A stretch of DNA of 64,000 nucleotides, from the NCBI GenBank assembly GCA_013396655.1, contig WBMV01001031.1:662358-726357 (forward strand). The letters run 5' to 3'. The translations under genes were made by a program, and so were the position numbers. This document shows positions 1 to 10,566 of this stretch, one piece after another. Each line of letters starts with the position of its first letter. Within the stretch, counting starts at the first letter, position 1. The stretch is from Campylorhamphus procurvoides. Taxonomy: Eukaryota > Chordata > Aves > Passeriformes > Dendrocolaptidae. Under the pieces are notes generated by a model. That model ran no database searches, was not told the origin of the DNA, and was given only the letters and a program-made list of their open reading frames with translations.

Positions 1-818
1 CATGCACACAAATCCACATTTTCCAGGGTTGTGTCATGATACTGAGCCTCTGGAAGGCTGTTCAAATAGAAAACACATGTTTCATTCATGAAGCAAAAAC
101 CAGTCAGCTGGTCTGAACTGTTGGGATCAAAAAATCACCTTTGCCAGGCAAGAACACCAGGTTGTGTCTTATGAGCTTCAAACCATCTACTAAAGCAGAA
201 ACTTTTCACATTCAGGGCCATGGATATCTTGCTATGCCAGATAACTTGAAGCAATTCTCAGTTGTTAAATTTAATTTCCCATCAATAAATATAATTATCT
301 AATTCAATTCCTGGTTCTTAATAAAAATGGGTTCCAGCGTCATTATAGCCCCAATCTCCAATATCTGAGGCTCGGCAGGATTATGGGCTGTGCAAATACA
401 ATTTCTGCAAGCAGATGGATTTCACTTGCAGATGGAGAAACACAAATTGGTATTAGCAGTCTCAAACACCTACAACCTTAAAAAAGATAACCAATAAAAT
501 CACTGGGTTTTTTTTTTCTCTGTCACACTGAAGACAAACCAAATCCATGAGTGTGCTCTCTTTAATTTGACTAGGCTTAGCATGCTCCCTTTCAGGAATT
601 TAATTATCTAAAATACATGCCCACCAGAAAAATTAGGAGTGTCCTCGAGGTTATTTGACACTCTGCAAACACTGAAGCTTTTTCTTGCAAGGGAAAATTA
701 CTGCTATGAATAATTGTGCAGATTTTAATGAACCCACTTGACCACAGCTCTGACAGTTGTGAGATGAATGATTTTTTATAATATATTTGTATGTCAAAAT
801 GGTGTTATGCAAAATAGC
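1..818. other. Unique AT-rich intergenic DNA
   Basis: No coding signal, RNA gene or recognisable repeat is seen apart from a T10 run at 508-517. Confidence 0.5.
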
Positions 819-1050
819 CTCAAGTTGTGTCAGGGGAGGTTTAGATTGCATAAAAGGAAAAATTTCTTCATGGAAATTGTTGTCAAGCCCTGAATAGGCT
901 GCCCAGGGCAGTGGTGGAGACCCATCCCTGGGGGTGTTCTGGATGTGGCACCAGAGAACATGGACAGTGCTGGACATGTGGTGGTGCTGGGTGAGGGTTG
1001 GACTTGGTGATCTTAGAGGGCTTTTCCAACCTTAATGATTCCATGATTCC
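819..1050 (+). mobile_element. CR1 LINE 3' fragment
   Basis: It matches the end of an avian CR1: caggctgcccagggcagtgg, then a long variable arm, then a tail of ttggacttggtgatctt, ttttccaacctt and ttccatgattcc. The 5' end is truncated, as is normal for CR1. It is more diverged than the GC-rich copies nearby. It is followed at 1165 by an opposite-strand copy, so the two 3' ends face each other. Confidence 0.85.
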
Positions 1051-1164
1051 AGGAAAAGCATCCTTGATGCCCCTTTGCTGACAGACATGATCATGGCATG
1101 CACAGCAGGTCCATTATGGCTTTCCTGCCACCAGATGCTCCACTGCCTTACAGGGTTCAGTATC

Positions 1165-1475
1165 AGAGAATCCCAAAATGGCCTGGGTTGGGATGGACCC
1201 CAAAGCCCATCCAGTGCCACCCCTGCCATGGGCAGGGACACCTCCCACCAGCCCAGGGTGCTCCAAGCCCTGTCCAACCTGGCCTTGGACACTCCCAGGG
1301 ATCCAGGGGCAGCCACAGCTTCTCTGCCCACCCTGTGCCAGGGCCTGCCCACCCTCCCAGCCACCAATTCCTTCCCAATATCCCATCCATCCCTGCCCTC
1401 TGGCAGTGGGAAGCCATTCCCTGTGTCCTGTCCCTCCATCCCTTGTCCAAAGTCCCTCTCCTGGAGCCTCTGCAG
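1165..1475 (-). mobile_element. CR1 LINE 3' fragment, GC-rich type
   Basis: It reads from a degenerate tail (gagaatcccaaaatgg) through gccatgggcagggacacc, ccttggacactcccaggg, ccaattccttcccaatatcc and ctctggcagtgggaag. Overlapping open frames on both strands come from the lack of stops in this GC-rich sequence and are not genes. Confidence 0.9.
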
Positions 1476-2446
1476 AGTATCCAAGTGACCCCTCCAGGAA
1501 CTGATCTCGCACATCAGCTTGGGAATTGTGCAGAAACTCAGGGAAAGAACGACTGAAAGGCTTTGACCCAGCAATAGGTTAACAATGCAGCCCTGCCAGA
1601 GGCTGCCACTTCCAATCCCAACCATTCCTGGGAACCAGGAGAGCAGGAGAAAAGGAAAAAAAGTGGCCATGAAGAGACCTTAAAAAAAACTAAAAAAGGA
1701 GAAAAATACACAGAATACAAATCAGAGCTGAACCACAGCTGGTGTGGAGCTTTTAATTGTTTTAAGGGAAGCAAATTCCCCTGGGCTTGGAAGATGGGCC
1801 AGCTTGAGGTTTGGAGTCATTTACCAAGTATATTGTTCTGAGGTGCCTTGAGGCAAAATCCCTTCTCTGTTTGCTTGGCTTTTTCTCTTTTTAATATAAT
1901 TTAGCTGTGGGAAGCATCATTCCAGCCAGCCTTCCTCTTCAAATCTGCCTGTATCTCTGGCCAGGAGGCAGCTCTGATGGAGGGCAGGGCAGGGACTGAG
2001 GGCAGGGGACTGAGCAGGAGCAGCCCCAGCACACCAGGAACCTCAACTGCAGGACCTGCAGCTCCCCAGGCTCCAGCCTCTGGTCCTGCCCGTGCATTTG
2101 CCAGCTCAACAAAAGTAGCATTTGCTCATTTTCCATCACAGGGAGGCACTGGAGCTCAATGTGGAGCTCCAGGGGGAGTTATGGCAGTGAGGAAGGACAT
2201 AACTGCACATTTGGGCATCCAAAGTCTAAAGAGAACAGCCTTTTTACCTCCCTGCTCTCTCTGCACAGACACAGACCCCTTCACCCACTCCCTCCCTCTT
2301 CCCAGTCCCTGGACCCGTGGCCCAGGTTTGCACTTGGAAAATCAGGCACCTTCTGCCTTCATTATTGTATGGCTGGGATGACCCCAGGAGAAAAGATGAG
2401 TTTTATAGGAGTGCAGGGCATCTCTCCTGGAATTATTTCTGAAACC
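1476..2446. other. Unique intergenic DNA
   Basis: Mixed composition with an A-rich patch near 1681-1706 and a GC-richer patch at 1960-2100. No motif, gene or known repeat was recognised. Confidence 0.45.
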
Positions 2447-2650
2447 ACAGAAAGATGGAACCATTTAGGTTGGAAAAGACCTTCAAGCTCATGAAGTTCA
2501 ACCAGCACCACCACACCATGTCCCCAAATGCCATATCCATGTGTTCCTTGAACACTTCCATGAAGAAATTTTTCCCAGTATCCAACCTAAAACTCCCCTG
2601 GCACAGCCTGAGGTTGTTTCCTCTCGTCCTGTCACTTGTTGCCTAGGACA
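2447..2650 (-). mobile_element. CR1 LINE 3' fragment, diverged
   Basis: It reads ggaaccatttaggttggaaa, then agttcaaccagcaccaccac, a tgtccccaaatgccatatcc arm and gaagaaatttttcccagtat. This is an older subfamily than the GC-rich copies, with several mismatches in the tail. Confidence 0.8.
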
Positions 2651-4749
2651 ATCTTGGGTCCCTGGAGCCAAACTGAATTCTTGCAACACCAGTAACCCAG
2701 AAGTTCCTCAGGTGCCACCACAGAACAGGCTAGAAACTGGCATTTTATAGAGAAATAACCCCCAAACTTGTGTAAACTCCAGAAACACCTTGGCTAAAAC
2801 TCTGGGAACTCCGAGGACAGGAACAAACTGCAGTTCTTCTCTGGCTCTGAGGGTCCTGTGCAAAGCTCCTGGTGCCATTCCCAGCCTGCCAAGGTTACCC
2901 CAAACCAGCCCTGCCATCTCTCCTGCTCCTTCACGAGGCTTTCCACTATAAATGAATAGGTATGTGAGGTGCTATTTTGCACTCTCTGGACAGAAAAGTT
3001 CAATGTGATCATTCTCCAGTGAATGGGAAGGGTGTAGAGATAACCCTCAGTGTCCTCCTGACCAGGATTAGTAGAAAAGACAGTGAAAACCAGGAGTGAA
3101 CACCTGCACAGGACTGACCCAGTGGCTTTGGAAAGGGAAAAATCTCCTTTACAAACCTGCAGCTGCCAACAGGCACATGGAAAAGGCAGATCCAGGCTCT
3201 GTAGGGAATCACAGAGTATGTGTATGTTGTGCATACACAGAAACGTTTCTCTCTTTCATCACCCACTCTCTTTGTTGATAGGGGCTCTGGGGGCTCCGTG
3301 CCATAAATTAATAAATTAATACACATTAAGCAAAGCAAGCAATTTCTGGAGTTTCCAGCAGCAGGGCCAGCCCCTCCCTTTACCTTCAGCCATCCTTCTT
3401 ACAAAGAGACAAACCAGTGGCTCAGTTTGGGATGTGTCCATCAAATGCTGAGTCTGAGCTCTTCCAAGATGCCTTGTACAATCTTCATGCAAAAGCCTTC
3501 CTTGACAAGTTCCTAATTTACCCAACACTCATTTTATCTTGTGCTGGCATGACAGCACCTTGTTTATTTGGCACAAGAGACTATTTTTCATGGGAAAGTT
3601 GATGGACCTCTTTTTTCTTTTTCTTCTTTTACTTTTCTCTGTCTTTTTCTTTTCTGCAATTTACTCTTCGAAGATAACACCACTGGCAACCAAGAAATCC
3701 ATGTGAACTCTGACAGAGTCACACCTACCCCTCCCCAGCCACTCTGCAGGGTCCATATAAATGAGGTGCTTCACTCAGTGAACAGATTGAACAGCCAGTT
3801 TGGAACCTGTGCACAAAAACCTGCAAATGCAGTGATTTCTTTTTTAGATGCAACCAAGTCTCAGTCTTCTGATACTGTAGAAATATTACTCTCTGAATTG
3901 TCTCACTCTACATAAGTTCCTTATTCACAGCACTCCTGACTTGGTTGGTATTAGCTCAGGAAATTTAAACATCTGCCTAATTAGGTTTGGCTTCAGCTCT
4001 GCTGAATTTACCTGTTCCTAGGGAAAATACTCAATTATTCTGCTCAGAAGTGAATGAGACAAAGAACAAGGCTGGGATTTCATCAGCCTGGGAGCACATT
4101 TTTAGCAGCCACATGTCTGTGAAGTGACAGACATCAAATGACATTACACATTTCATTCCCCAGTGTGGTGGGGGCGGGTTCAGATCTCCAGGGCTGGTGG
4201 CTTTGGGGACTCTGTTGTAATTCATGTGTCTTGTGGTGTATCAGTGACTCCACCTGGACTGCTGTTATAATCTGTCTCCTCTCCCATTTGTAATCTCTAA
4301 ACAAAACCACCTCGTCCCTCACAGCCCCAAAGGAAGGTATTTCTAAGGTTTATGGAACCCAACACCATCTCCAGGTGGCCATTACCTGCTGAGTGAGGAA
4401 ATGCCACAACCACTCCCCCAGAAACACCTGCTGAACTCCAGCCACCTGCAAATTCAGGAGATCAAATCTGATGGAGATCACAGGACCAGCATCTCTGTGT
4501 GCTTTACCAGCCACTGATGAGCTTATCCTCCATTACTTCTACTAATCCCACTTTACTCTTCCACTTCAGATATCCTTTAGCAGTTCTACAAGTTACTTAA
4601 GCACTCCAATTGCTTTCCTTTCAGGGGGTGGTGCTTTGGGTTTTGCCTTCTATTTTTTCCTCAGGAATTTCACTGCACAAGGCACAGCATCCCTGGAAGG
4701 GTCCTGCTGTGAGAGACAGAAATTGCCATTCCCAATCCATCTTCTTGCA
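2651..4749. other. Unique intergenic DNA with a polypyrimidine tract
   Basis: About 2.1 kb without a gene. A pyrimidine-only or nearly pyrimidine-only stretch lies at 3607-3656. No coding exon or known repeat was recognised in the rest. Confidence 0.5.
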
Positions 4750-4920
4750 TCCAGCCCTGGGAACAAAGCACAAGGACATGGAGCTGCTGGGGACAGTCCA
4801 GAGGAGGCCACAGAGATGCTCCAAGGGCTGGAGCCCCTCTGCTCTGGGACAGGCTGGGAGAGCTGGGGGGGCTCACCTGGAGAGGAGAAGGCTCTGGGGA
4901 GACCTTGGAGCTCCTTCCAG
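4750..4920 (+). mobile_element. CR1 LINE internal 3'UTR fragment
   Basis: It contains gggaacaaagcacaaggaca, tccagaggaggccacagaga, and ggagaggagaaggctctggg, which is the CR1 region a few hundred bases before the 3' end. Both the 5' part and the terminal tail are missing, so this copy is interrupted or deleted at its right side. Confidence 0.8.
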
Positions 4921-6731
4921 ACAAACTCCAGCCATAAATACCCGAACTTCACTTTTTTTACACAGCATTTCAACCCTGACCTTTTGTTTCTTCTAAATAG
5001 AGCCAATTCCAGCTGCAATTACCTGTGGGAACAAGGCAGGCTGTTTCAGAGCTGCCTCTGGACAGGATAAGTCTATACATGCAAATGTTTAAGTGCCCAG
5101 AACCCGCCTGTTCCACAATTCCAACCCAAAGGAACACCAGAAAAACAGGAAATAAGAGCAACAAATGCTCTCTCCAGTGGCCTGGGCAGCTTCCAGAGGG
5201 TTTCCAAGAGCCCAGGTTGTCCTATGAGAATTCAGAAAATTCCTGATATTTACCATAATCTCTCAGACTGGTATTTTATCTCACCCAATTTTCTGGGTGT
5301 GACTCGGCAGGAAGGGGCAAGAAAACCCTCCCTAAACTCTCCCTGGAGAATGTGGGCACAGAAATGCCCATGAGAAGAGTTTGTACTTATTTGCAATACT
5401 TATCATGATCCATCTCATGGACAAGGACTGTTCTACATGACAGACCCACATCTTGTAAGCTGATGGGCTATAAAAATAATTTCATGACAGAGTCACAGAG
5501 TGGTTTGGGTTGGAAGGGACTCCAGTCCCCAGCACTGAAATCTCATTTTCTGTGGATATTTTATCACAGCAAGGACCAGCAAAACAATGCAATCTGGTCT
5601 AAAGCCTGGGAGTGCAGCATGGAAAACACACCAGCATCTGATTTACTCACACAGCCTTAGAAATGTTTTTCACTGCAGCCTTGGCAGACAAACCGAGAGC
5701 TCAACCCAAGATCTCCAGCAGAGCTGTAGAAATAATTGATTTTTCAGTTCAGTAGCCAAATTGGAAAAGTAAATAGTTTGAAATTACCTCAAATGGGGTT
5801 TTTTTGTTGTTTTTCTCGTTGCAGTGAAGCACATGTTGAAGAGAAGCTGCTGCTCCTTCATCCAGCCAGGCCAGGGGGTTTGCCAGGTGACTCCTGGCTG
5901 ACCTGCACTGAACACCTCGATTCTTCTGCCCTCCAAATGAAGAGCTCTTCTCACCACCTTGCACTTGGAGGGAGGTTGGTCTCCTTCTCTCCTGCCCTTG
6001 TTTCCATGGGTTTAATCACCTATTTATTCAGAAAGATAATAACCTGATAAAGATAATAAGAAAGGCTTTACAAAACACTTGGATATGCTCGTTTGAGTAT
6101 TTTCTTAAAACTAATCAAGTTCAAAATCCCAAGTTTCCTTTTATACACAAGGTCATAAAATGCCTTAAAAATCTCCCAGGAAATTCATGGAAATTTATTC
6201 AGTCTGGGATGAGGGAGTAAATCTCCTTTATGCAATGGATCCTTCCCAAATACTTGTACATGTTAATTAATCCCATTAATTTTACAGGATTGCTTGCTTG
6301 TTTGTTCCTGGATTGTTGCTCCAAAGCAAGCAGCTTTCTGCAATGGAAATGAAACTGGGAAAGCTTCAAAGGAAGGGTTTTACCAACCAACTCTAAAACC
6401 AACACTGAAAACCACAAAACATTTCTTGCTGCATGGAAAGCTCATTTTATTTTTCTCTTCTGGATAATATTATGCAGAATATTAAATAATTATTAATGTT
6501 ATTATGGGTCTGCTGAGGGAGCTACCCTTGTGTTTGAAGTTAACAGGGCAATCAGATAAGTTTCTTATAACTTGGGAATATTACTTTTTCCAGCAGGAAG
6601 TTGTATATCAAGCCTAAGATTGTAGGCTCCAAAGGTTAAAAAAATCCTGTCCTACAATCTGGGGAAAAATAATCGATATAGATTCCTAAATTTTCCTTAT
6701 AAATTATTTTATTTATGAGATGAGGATCACT
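4921..6731. other. Unique intergenic DNA
   Basis: AT-rich, with runs such as aataattattaatgttatta near 6484. It holds only one very short CR1 tail at 5487-5535. No gene is supported. Confidence 0.45.
5487..5535 (-). mobile_element. CR1 3'-terminal scrap
   Basis: About 45 bases, cagagtcacagagtggtttg then ggttggaagggact, equal the extreme 3' end of a CR1 in reverse. The rest of the element is absent. Confidence 0.6.
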
Positions 6732-6784
6732 TACAAGTTGGACTTGATGATTTTGGAGACTGTTCCAACCTGAATGATTCTGTG
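6732..6784 (+). mobile_element. CR1 3'-terminal scrap
   Basis: The stretch ttggacttgatgattttgga then ctgttccaacctgaatgatt is the last 50 or so bases of a CR1 in sense orientation. Confidence 0.65.
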
Positions 6785-8242
6785 CTTGTTTCCTTTGAAA
6801 GCTGAGTTTAAGCTTAAGATTTCCTAGTCCTCACCATTAATCACTTTTCCTGTCTGTAAACACTCACCACTCTCTGGCTCTTACAAAGACACCTTTGGCT
6901 CCCAACCAGAACTACTGGCTCCAACATGGACAACCCCTAAAACAGAGTCATCAGCTGGAAATCCCTGTGTTCCCTCAAGCTGTGTGACCTTCCCAAGGAT
7001 CCTGACCCCAGGCACATCAACTGAGAAAATAACAGATGAGGTTATAGGAGAGATTTTCATCTGCTGTTGGACCATACAGGTCAAGTTTCCTAAATCCCTG
7101 CTCATTTCCTGACCTGGGTTGATTCCTTGCAGCAACTCCCCAGCCTCTGGCATCATATTTGTTCTCAATCTCCATCGACACTCAAAAATTCAAGCCCAGT
7201 TAAAACATCCTCAAGGAAAAGGGGCTATTTAGCTGCACAATTTCTCCTCATTTTTCACTGCTTAACAAACTTTCCCAGGCTCAGCTCCCTCATTGCTGCT
7301 CATTTCCACTTGATAGGTAAATAATCCAGAATCTTTTGACAATTAAATAATTAGCTGTGATTCATAAACATGGTTTTAATGTCCCACCCCTGACATGGGC
7401 AGGGACACCTTCCACCAGCCCAGGTTGCTCCAAGACCTGCCCAACCTGGCCTTGGACACTCCCAGGGATGGAGTTTCCACTTTTCCTTGGATACCCTTCC
7501 ACCTGTTCACACAAAAATCCACACAAAACCCATCACACAACACAGCTTAGTGAGCCAGACTCTGAAATCCTGGGGGTGTCTAAATTACTAACAGTACAGG
7601 AGAAAAAAACAACTTACTTCAGTGAAGGGATTTAAATTGTCAAAAGAATTCCTTGTGTCTCCATAAAGGTAACATAAATCATGGCAAGAGCCATTACATA
7701 TCCAAAACAACTCATCCTCCAGGTTGCTGTTTTCCAGGCTGCCTCCACAACCTGTCTATGACTACAAGAGGAAAATCACAATATACAATCTGTTATGAAA
7801 CCAAGTTGCATTCAAAGCGACTGTAATTTGATATTTGCTTGTACAAAAAAAAAAAAGTTAACATGAAAACCATGCAAATGCTTTGCTTTTGTTTTGTTCC
7901 TGCTAAATATGCTGGAAGTGTCTGACAAATGCTGACAATGAGCTGAAATCTCCAGGTGTAATGAAAGGGAAACTTGTTTGAGGCTGCGGGGAAGTGACAT
8001 CTCGGAGCAGGGAAGGCTTGGAAGAGCAGAGGTGGGAGCAGTGAGGCTGTCACCTGCCACGAGGGGCTCTGAGCCACTGAAAGCTTTGCCCTTGAATCCA
8101 AGGGGAAATAAGGAGATCTTTAGTTTATTTGTTTTTTATTTATTTTTTTAATGTCATTATAGGGAATGGTTAAGTCTCAGGACTTGTGAAGTTTATGCCC
8201 TGTCAGGCAATGGCATCACTCCAAGGGAACCAGATCAGAGGG
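6785..8242. other. Unique intergenic DNA
   Basis: Holds one partial CR1 (7380-7473), an A12 run near 7846-7857 and T-rich DNA at 8128-8152. No coding or RNA gene is seen. Confidence 0.45.
7380..7473 (-). mobile_element. CR1 LINE fragment, GC-rich type
   Basis: It covers cagggacaccttccaccagc to ccttggacactcccagggat. The tail and the inner part are both missing, leaving a 94-bp middle piece. Confidence 0.8.
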
Positions 8243-8512
8243 GCACAGCCTGGTTTGGGTTGGAAGGGACCCCAAAGCCCACCCAGTGCCACCCCTGCCA
8301 TGGGCAGGGACACCTTCCACCAGCCCAGGGTGCTCCAAGCCCCATCCAACCTGGCCTTGGACACTCCCAGGGATCCAGGGGCAGCCACAGCTTCTCTGGG
8401 CACCCTGTGCCAGTCCCTGCCCACCCTCCCAGCCACCAGTTCCTTCCCAATATCCCACCCATCCCTGCCCTCTGGCAGTGGGAAATCATTCCCTGTGTCC
8501 TGTCACTATCCC
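8243..8512 (-). mobile_element. CR1 LINE 3' fragment, GC-rich type
   Basis: A clean copy from cacagcctggtttgggttgg through gccatgggcagggacacc and ccaccctcccagccaccagt to gtgtcctgtcactatcc. It lies head to head with the sense fragment at 8530, so the pair can fold on itself. Confidence 0.9.
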
Positions 8513-8529
8513 CTCTCGGATCTAAGGGC

Positions 8530-8613
8530 AGGTGTCACTGCCCATGCCAGGGGATGGAACTGGATGATCCTGAAGGTCCTTCCCAGCCCAAACCAGTCCA
8601 TGATTCCATGATT
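8530..8613 (+). mobile_element. CR1 3' tail, sense orientation
   Basis: Reads tgtcactgcccatgccaggg, gatggaactggatgatcctg, aaggtccttcccagcccaaa and ends in a ccatgattccatgatta octamer-type tail. It is complementary to the first part of the copy at 8243-8512. Confidence 0.85.
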
Positions 8614-10324
8614 ATGGAGAGAGCTCTTCCATCACCACTTCAGACATTTAAAGGCACGGGGGGGCAGGAATTTTTGGTTTTATCCATCGAGGAAGCAGCT
8701 CCAGCCTCCTCCAGCTCTGTTCCCAGGCAGACACAGAGTTTCTAGCCAATCCCACTTCCTAAGTGCATTTCTGTGCCCTGGTCCCTTTTCTTGGCTCTCC
8801 CTTTCCTTCACCAACAAATTGTTGTTTCTCTCAATCTGCACAAGGACACAACAAAATTACCCTGAAATTCAGAGACTATTCTGAGTTGCAAAGAACCCCC
8901 AGAGATCCTGGCCCTGCACAGGACAACCCCAGGAATCCCTGCAACCTTCCTGAGAGCCCTCTCCAAACTCAGCACAGTTTTTCCCGTGGTGTATTAATAA
9001 AATGTTTGGAGGACAGAATCTCAGTCCTCCCCAGTTTCAGTACTTGGAGGTTTTGTCTCCCTCTTTGCAAGTCCAGGCCTTGGAGATGATGTGAAATTCC
9101 TAATTCCTGCTTCCAGCCTCCCTCTAAACCCTCAAAACAATTGCTTCTCTCCATCTCCAGCTCTTCGCCCAAGGCTCCTAAAACATCATGGGGGGAATTC
9201 AGAAGCCCCATTTGAAACAAATTTTTAATTAAAATAGTAATTTCCAGCCCCGCGAGATGTAAACTATTAAAGAGCTGCCAGGAGGGAGATCCACTAATGG
9301 AGAGCAGTGAGCAATTACAGCCAATCTGCTGCAGGTTTGCTGGGGAAAACAGGCTGGAAAAGCAGCTCAGCCGCTGCCAAGGGGTTATTTATCAGCACAG
9401 ACAGCCCTAACCAGGCACACGTTTCTCCTCCCAGAAAGGCTCAGCCAGGGCACTTCATTTCCTCAGGTGTCATCGAGTCATTCTGGTCCAAGAGGAGAGA
9501 CCAGGGAAGGGAAATAAAGGGGACAAATCTCTCCATCAGATGGTTCTTCAGCACCTGGAGCTGCGTGTGCAGACAACAAGGGGCAGGGGAAATGGTACTG
9601 CTGGAGAAGTGAACTGTCTCAGGCAGCTCAACTCCTTCTTTCCCTGCATTTCAGGAATATCCTTTTGGGATGTACCTCAATTCAGGAACATTCCAAAACA
9701 CCGGCCAAGGTCATGGGTTCTTTTTCCCAGGAAAGTGGATGTTATTCAAGCCAAAGTTGAATTTGTGGGGTTTCCCTGGAAAGGCAAAAGGAAAGCCAAA
9801 GGAAGGAAGGGAGAGGCTTTTTTTTTTTTACATTAAAGATATTTTTTCCCAAATTGCAGATGGAAATAAAACAACAAGAACAACAACCAACCACCAAGAA
9901 AAATCAAGAACAACCAGCAACAAAAACAATTTACCCAAGAGCCACCTGCCTCTTTCCAAAATTATCCTTCACTGTTCTAATTTCTTATTCTGGACTCTGC
10001 ACAAATTCGCTGTGAGGGCAAACCCTGGGAAACAAAACTCTCTTGTTGTTCCAAAGGTCCATGTTTCTAATCAACACTTGTCTCATGTTCCAGGGCTGAA
10101 TCTGTGCCATAAATGTAGCTTGAAGGAATTTTATTCTGACCCAGAAATTTTCTTCTGACAAAGAAATGTTGGCTTGGGTTTAGAGCTTTAGGTATTCTGC
10201 TGTCATGGGATGGCCTGAAAGGAATATGTTCAGCTGGAAACCAACCAAACAGGAGATTGGTATCTAAAAATAAATATATTTGCATGTTTCTAGTCTGACC
10301 TGGAAATTTATTATCAGAAGTATA
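8614..10324. other. Unique intergenic DNA with an AAC-rich patch
   Basis: No gene is supported. A low-complexity, AAC/CAA-rich patch lies at 9866-9932 and a T12 run at 9818-9830. The stretch 9240-9560 has a balanced, repeat-free composition that could hold conserved DNA, but nothing specific was recognised. Confidence 0.4.
9866..9932. repeat. AAC/CAA-rich low-complexity tract
   Basis: Irregular repeats of aac, caa and accaa over 67 bases with almost no T or G on the plus strand. Confidence 0.7.
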
Positions 10325-10566
10325 AGATCATAGAATCCTGGGGTGGTTTGGGTGGGAAGGGACCTCAAAGCCCACCCAGTGCCACCCCTGCCATGGGCAG
10401 GGACACCTCCCACCAGCCCAGGGTGCTCCAATTCCCGTCCAACCTGGCCTTGGACACTCCCAGGGATCCAGGGGCAGCCACAGCTTCTCTGCCCAACCTG
10501 TGCCAGGGCCTGCCCACCCTCCCAGCCACCAATTCCTTCCCAAGATCCCATCTGAGTCTACCCTTT
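10325..10566 (-). mobile_element. CR1 LINE 3' fragment, GC-rich type
   Basis: Starts with a well-kept reverse tail (gatcatagaatcctggggtg) and continues through ggtgggaagggacctcaaag and ccttggacactcccagggat to ccaattccttcccaagatcc. It is among the better-preserved termini in the window. Confidence 0.92.
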
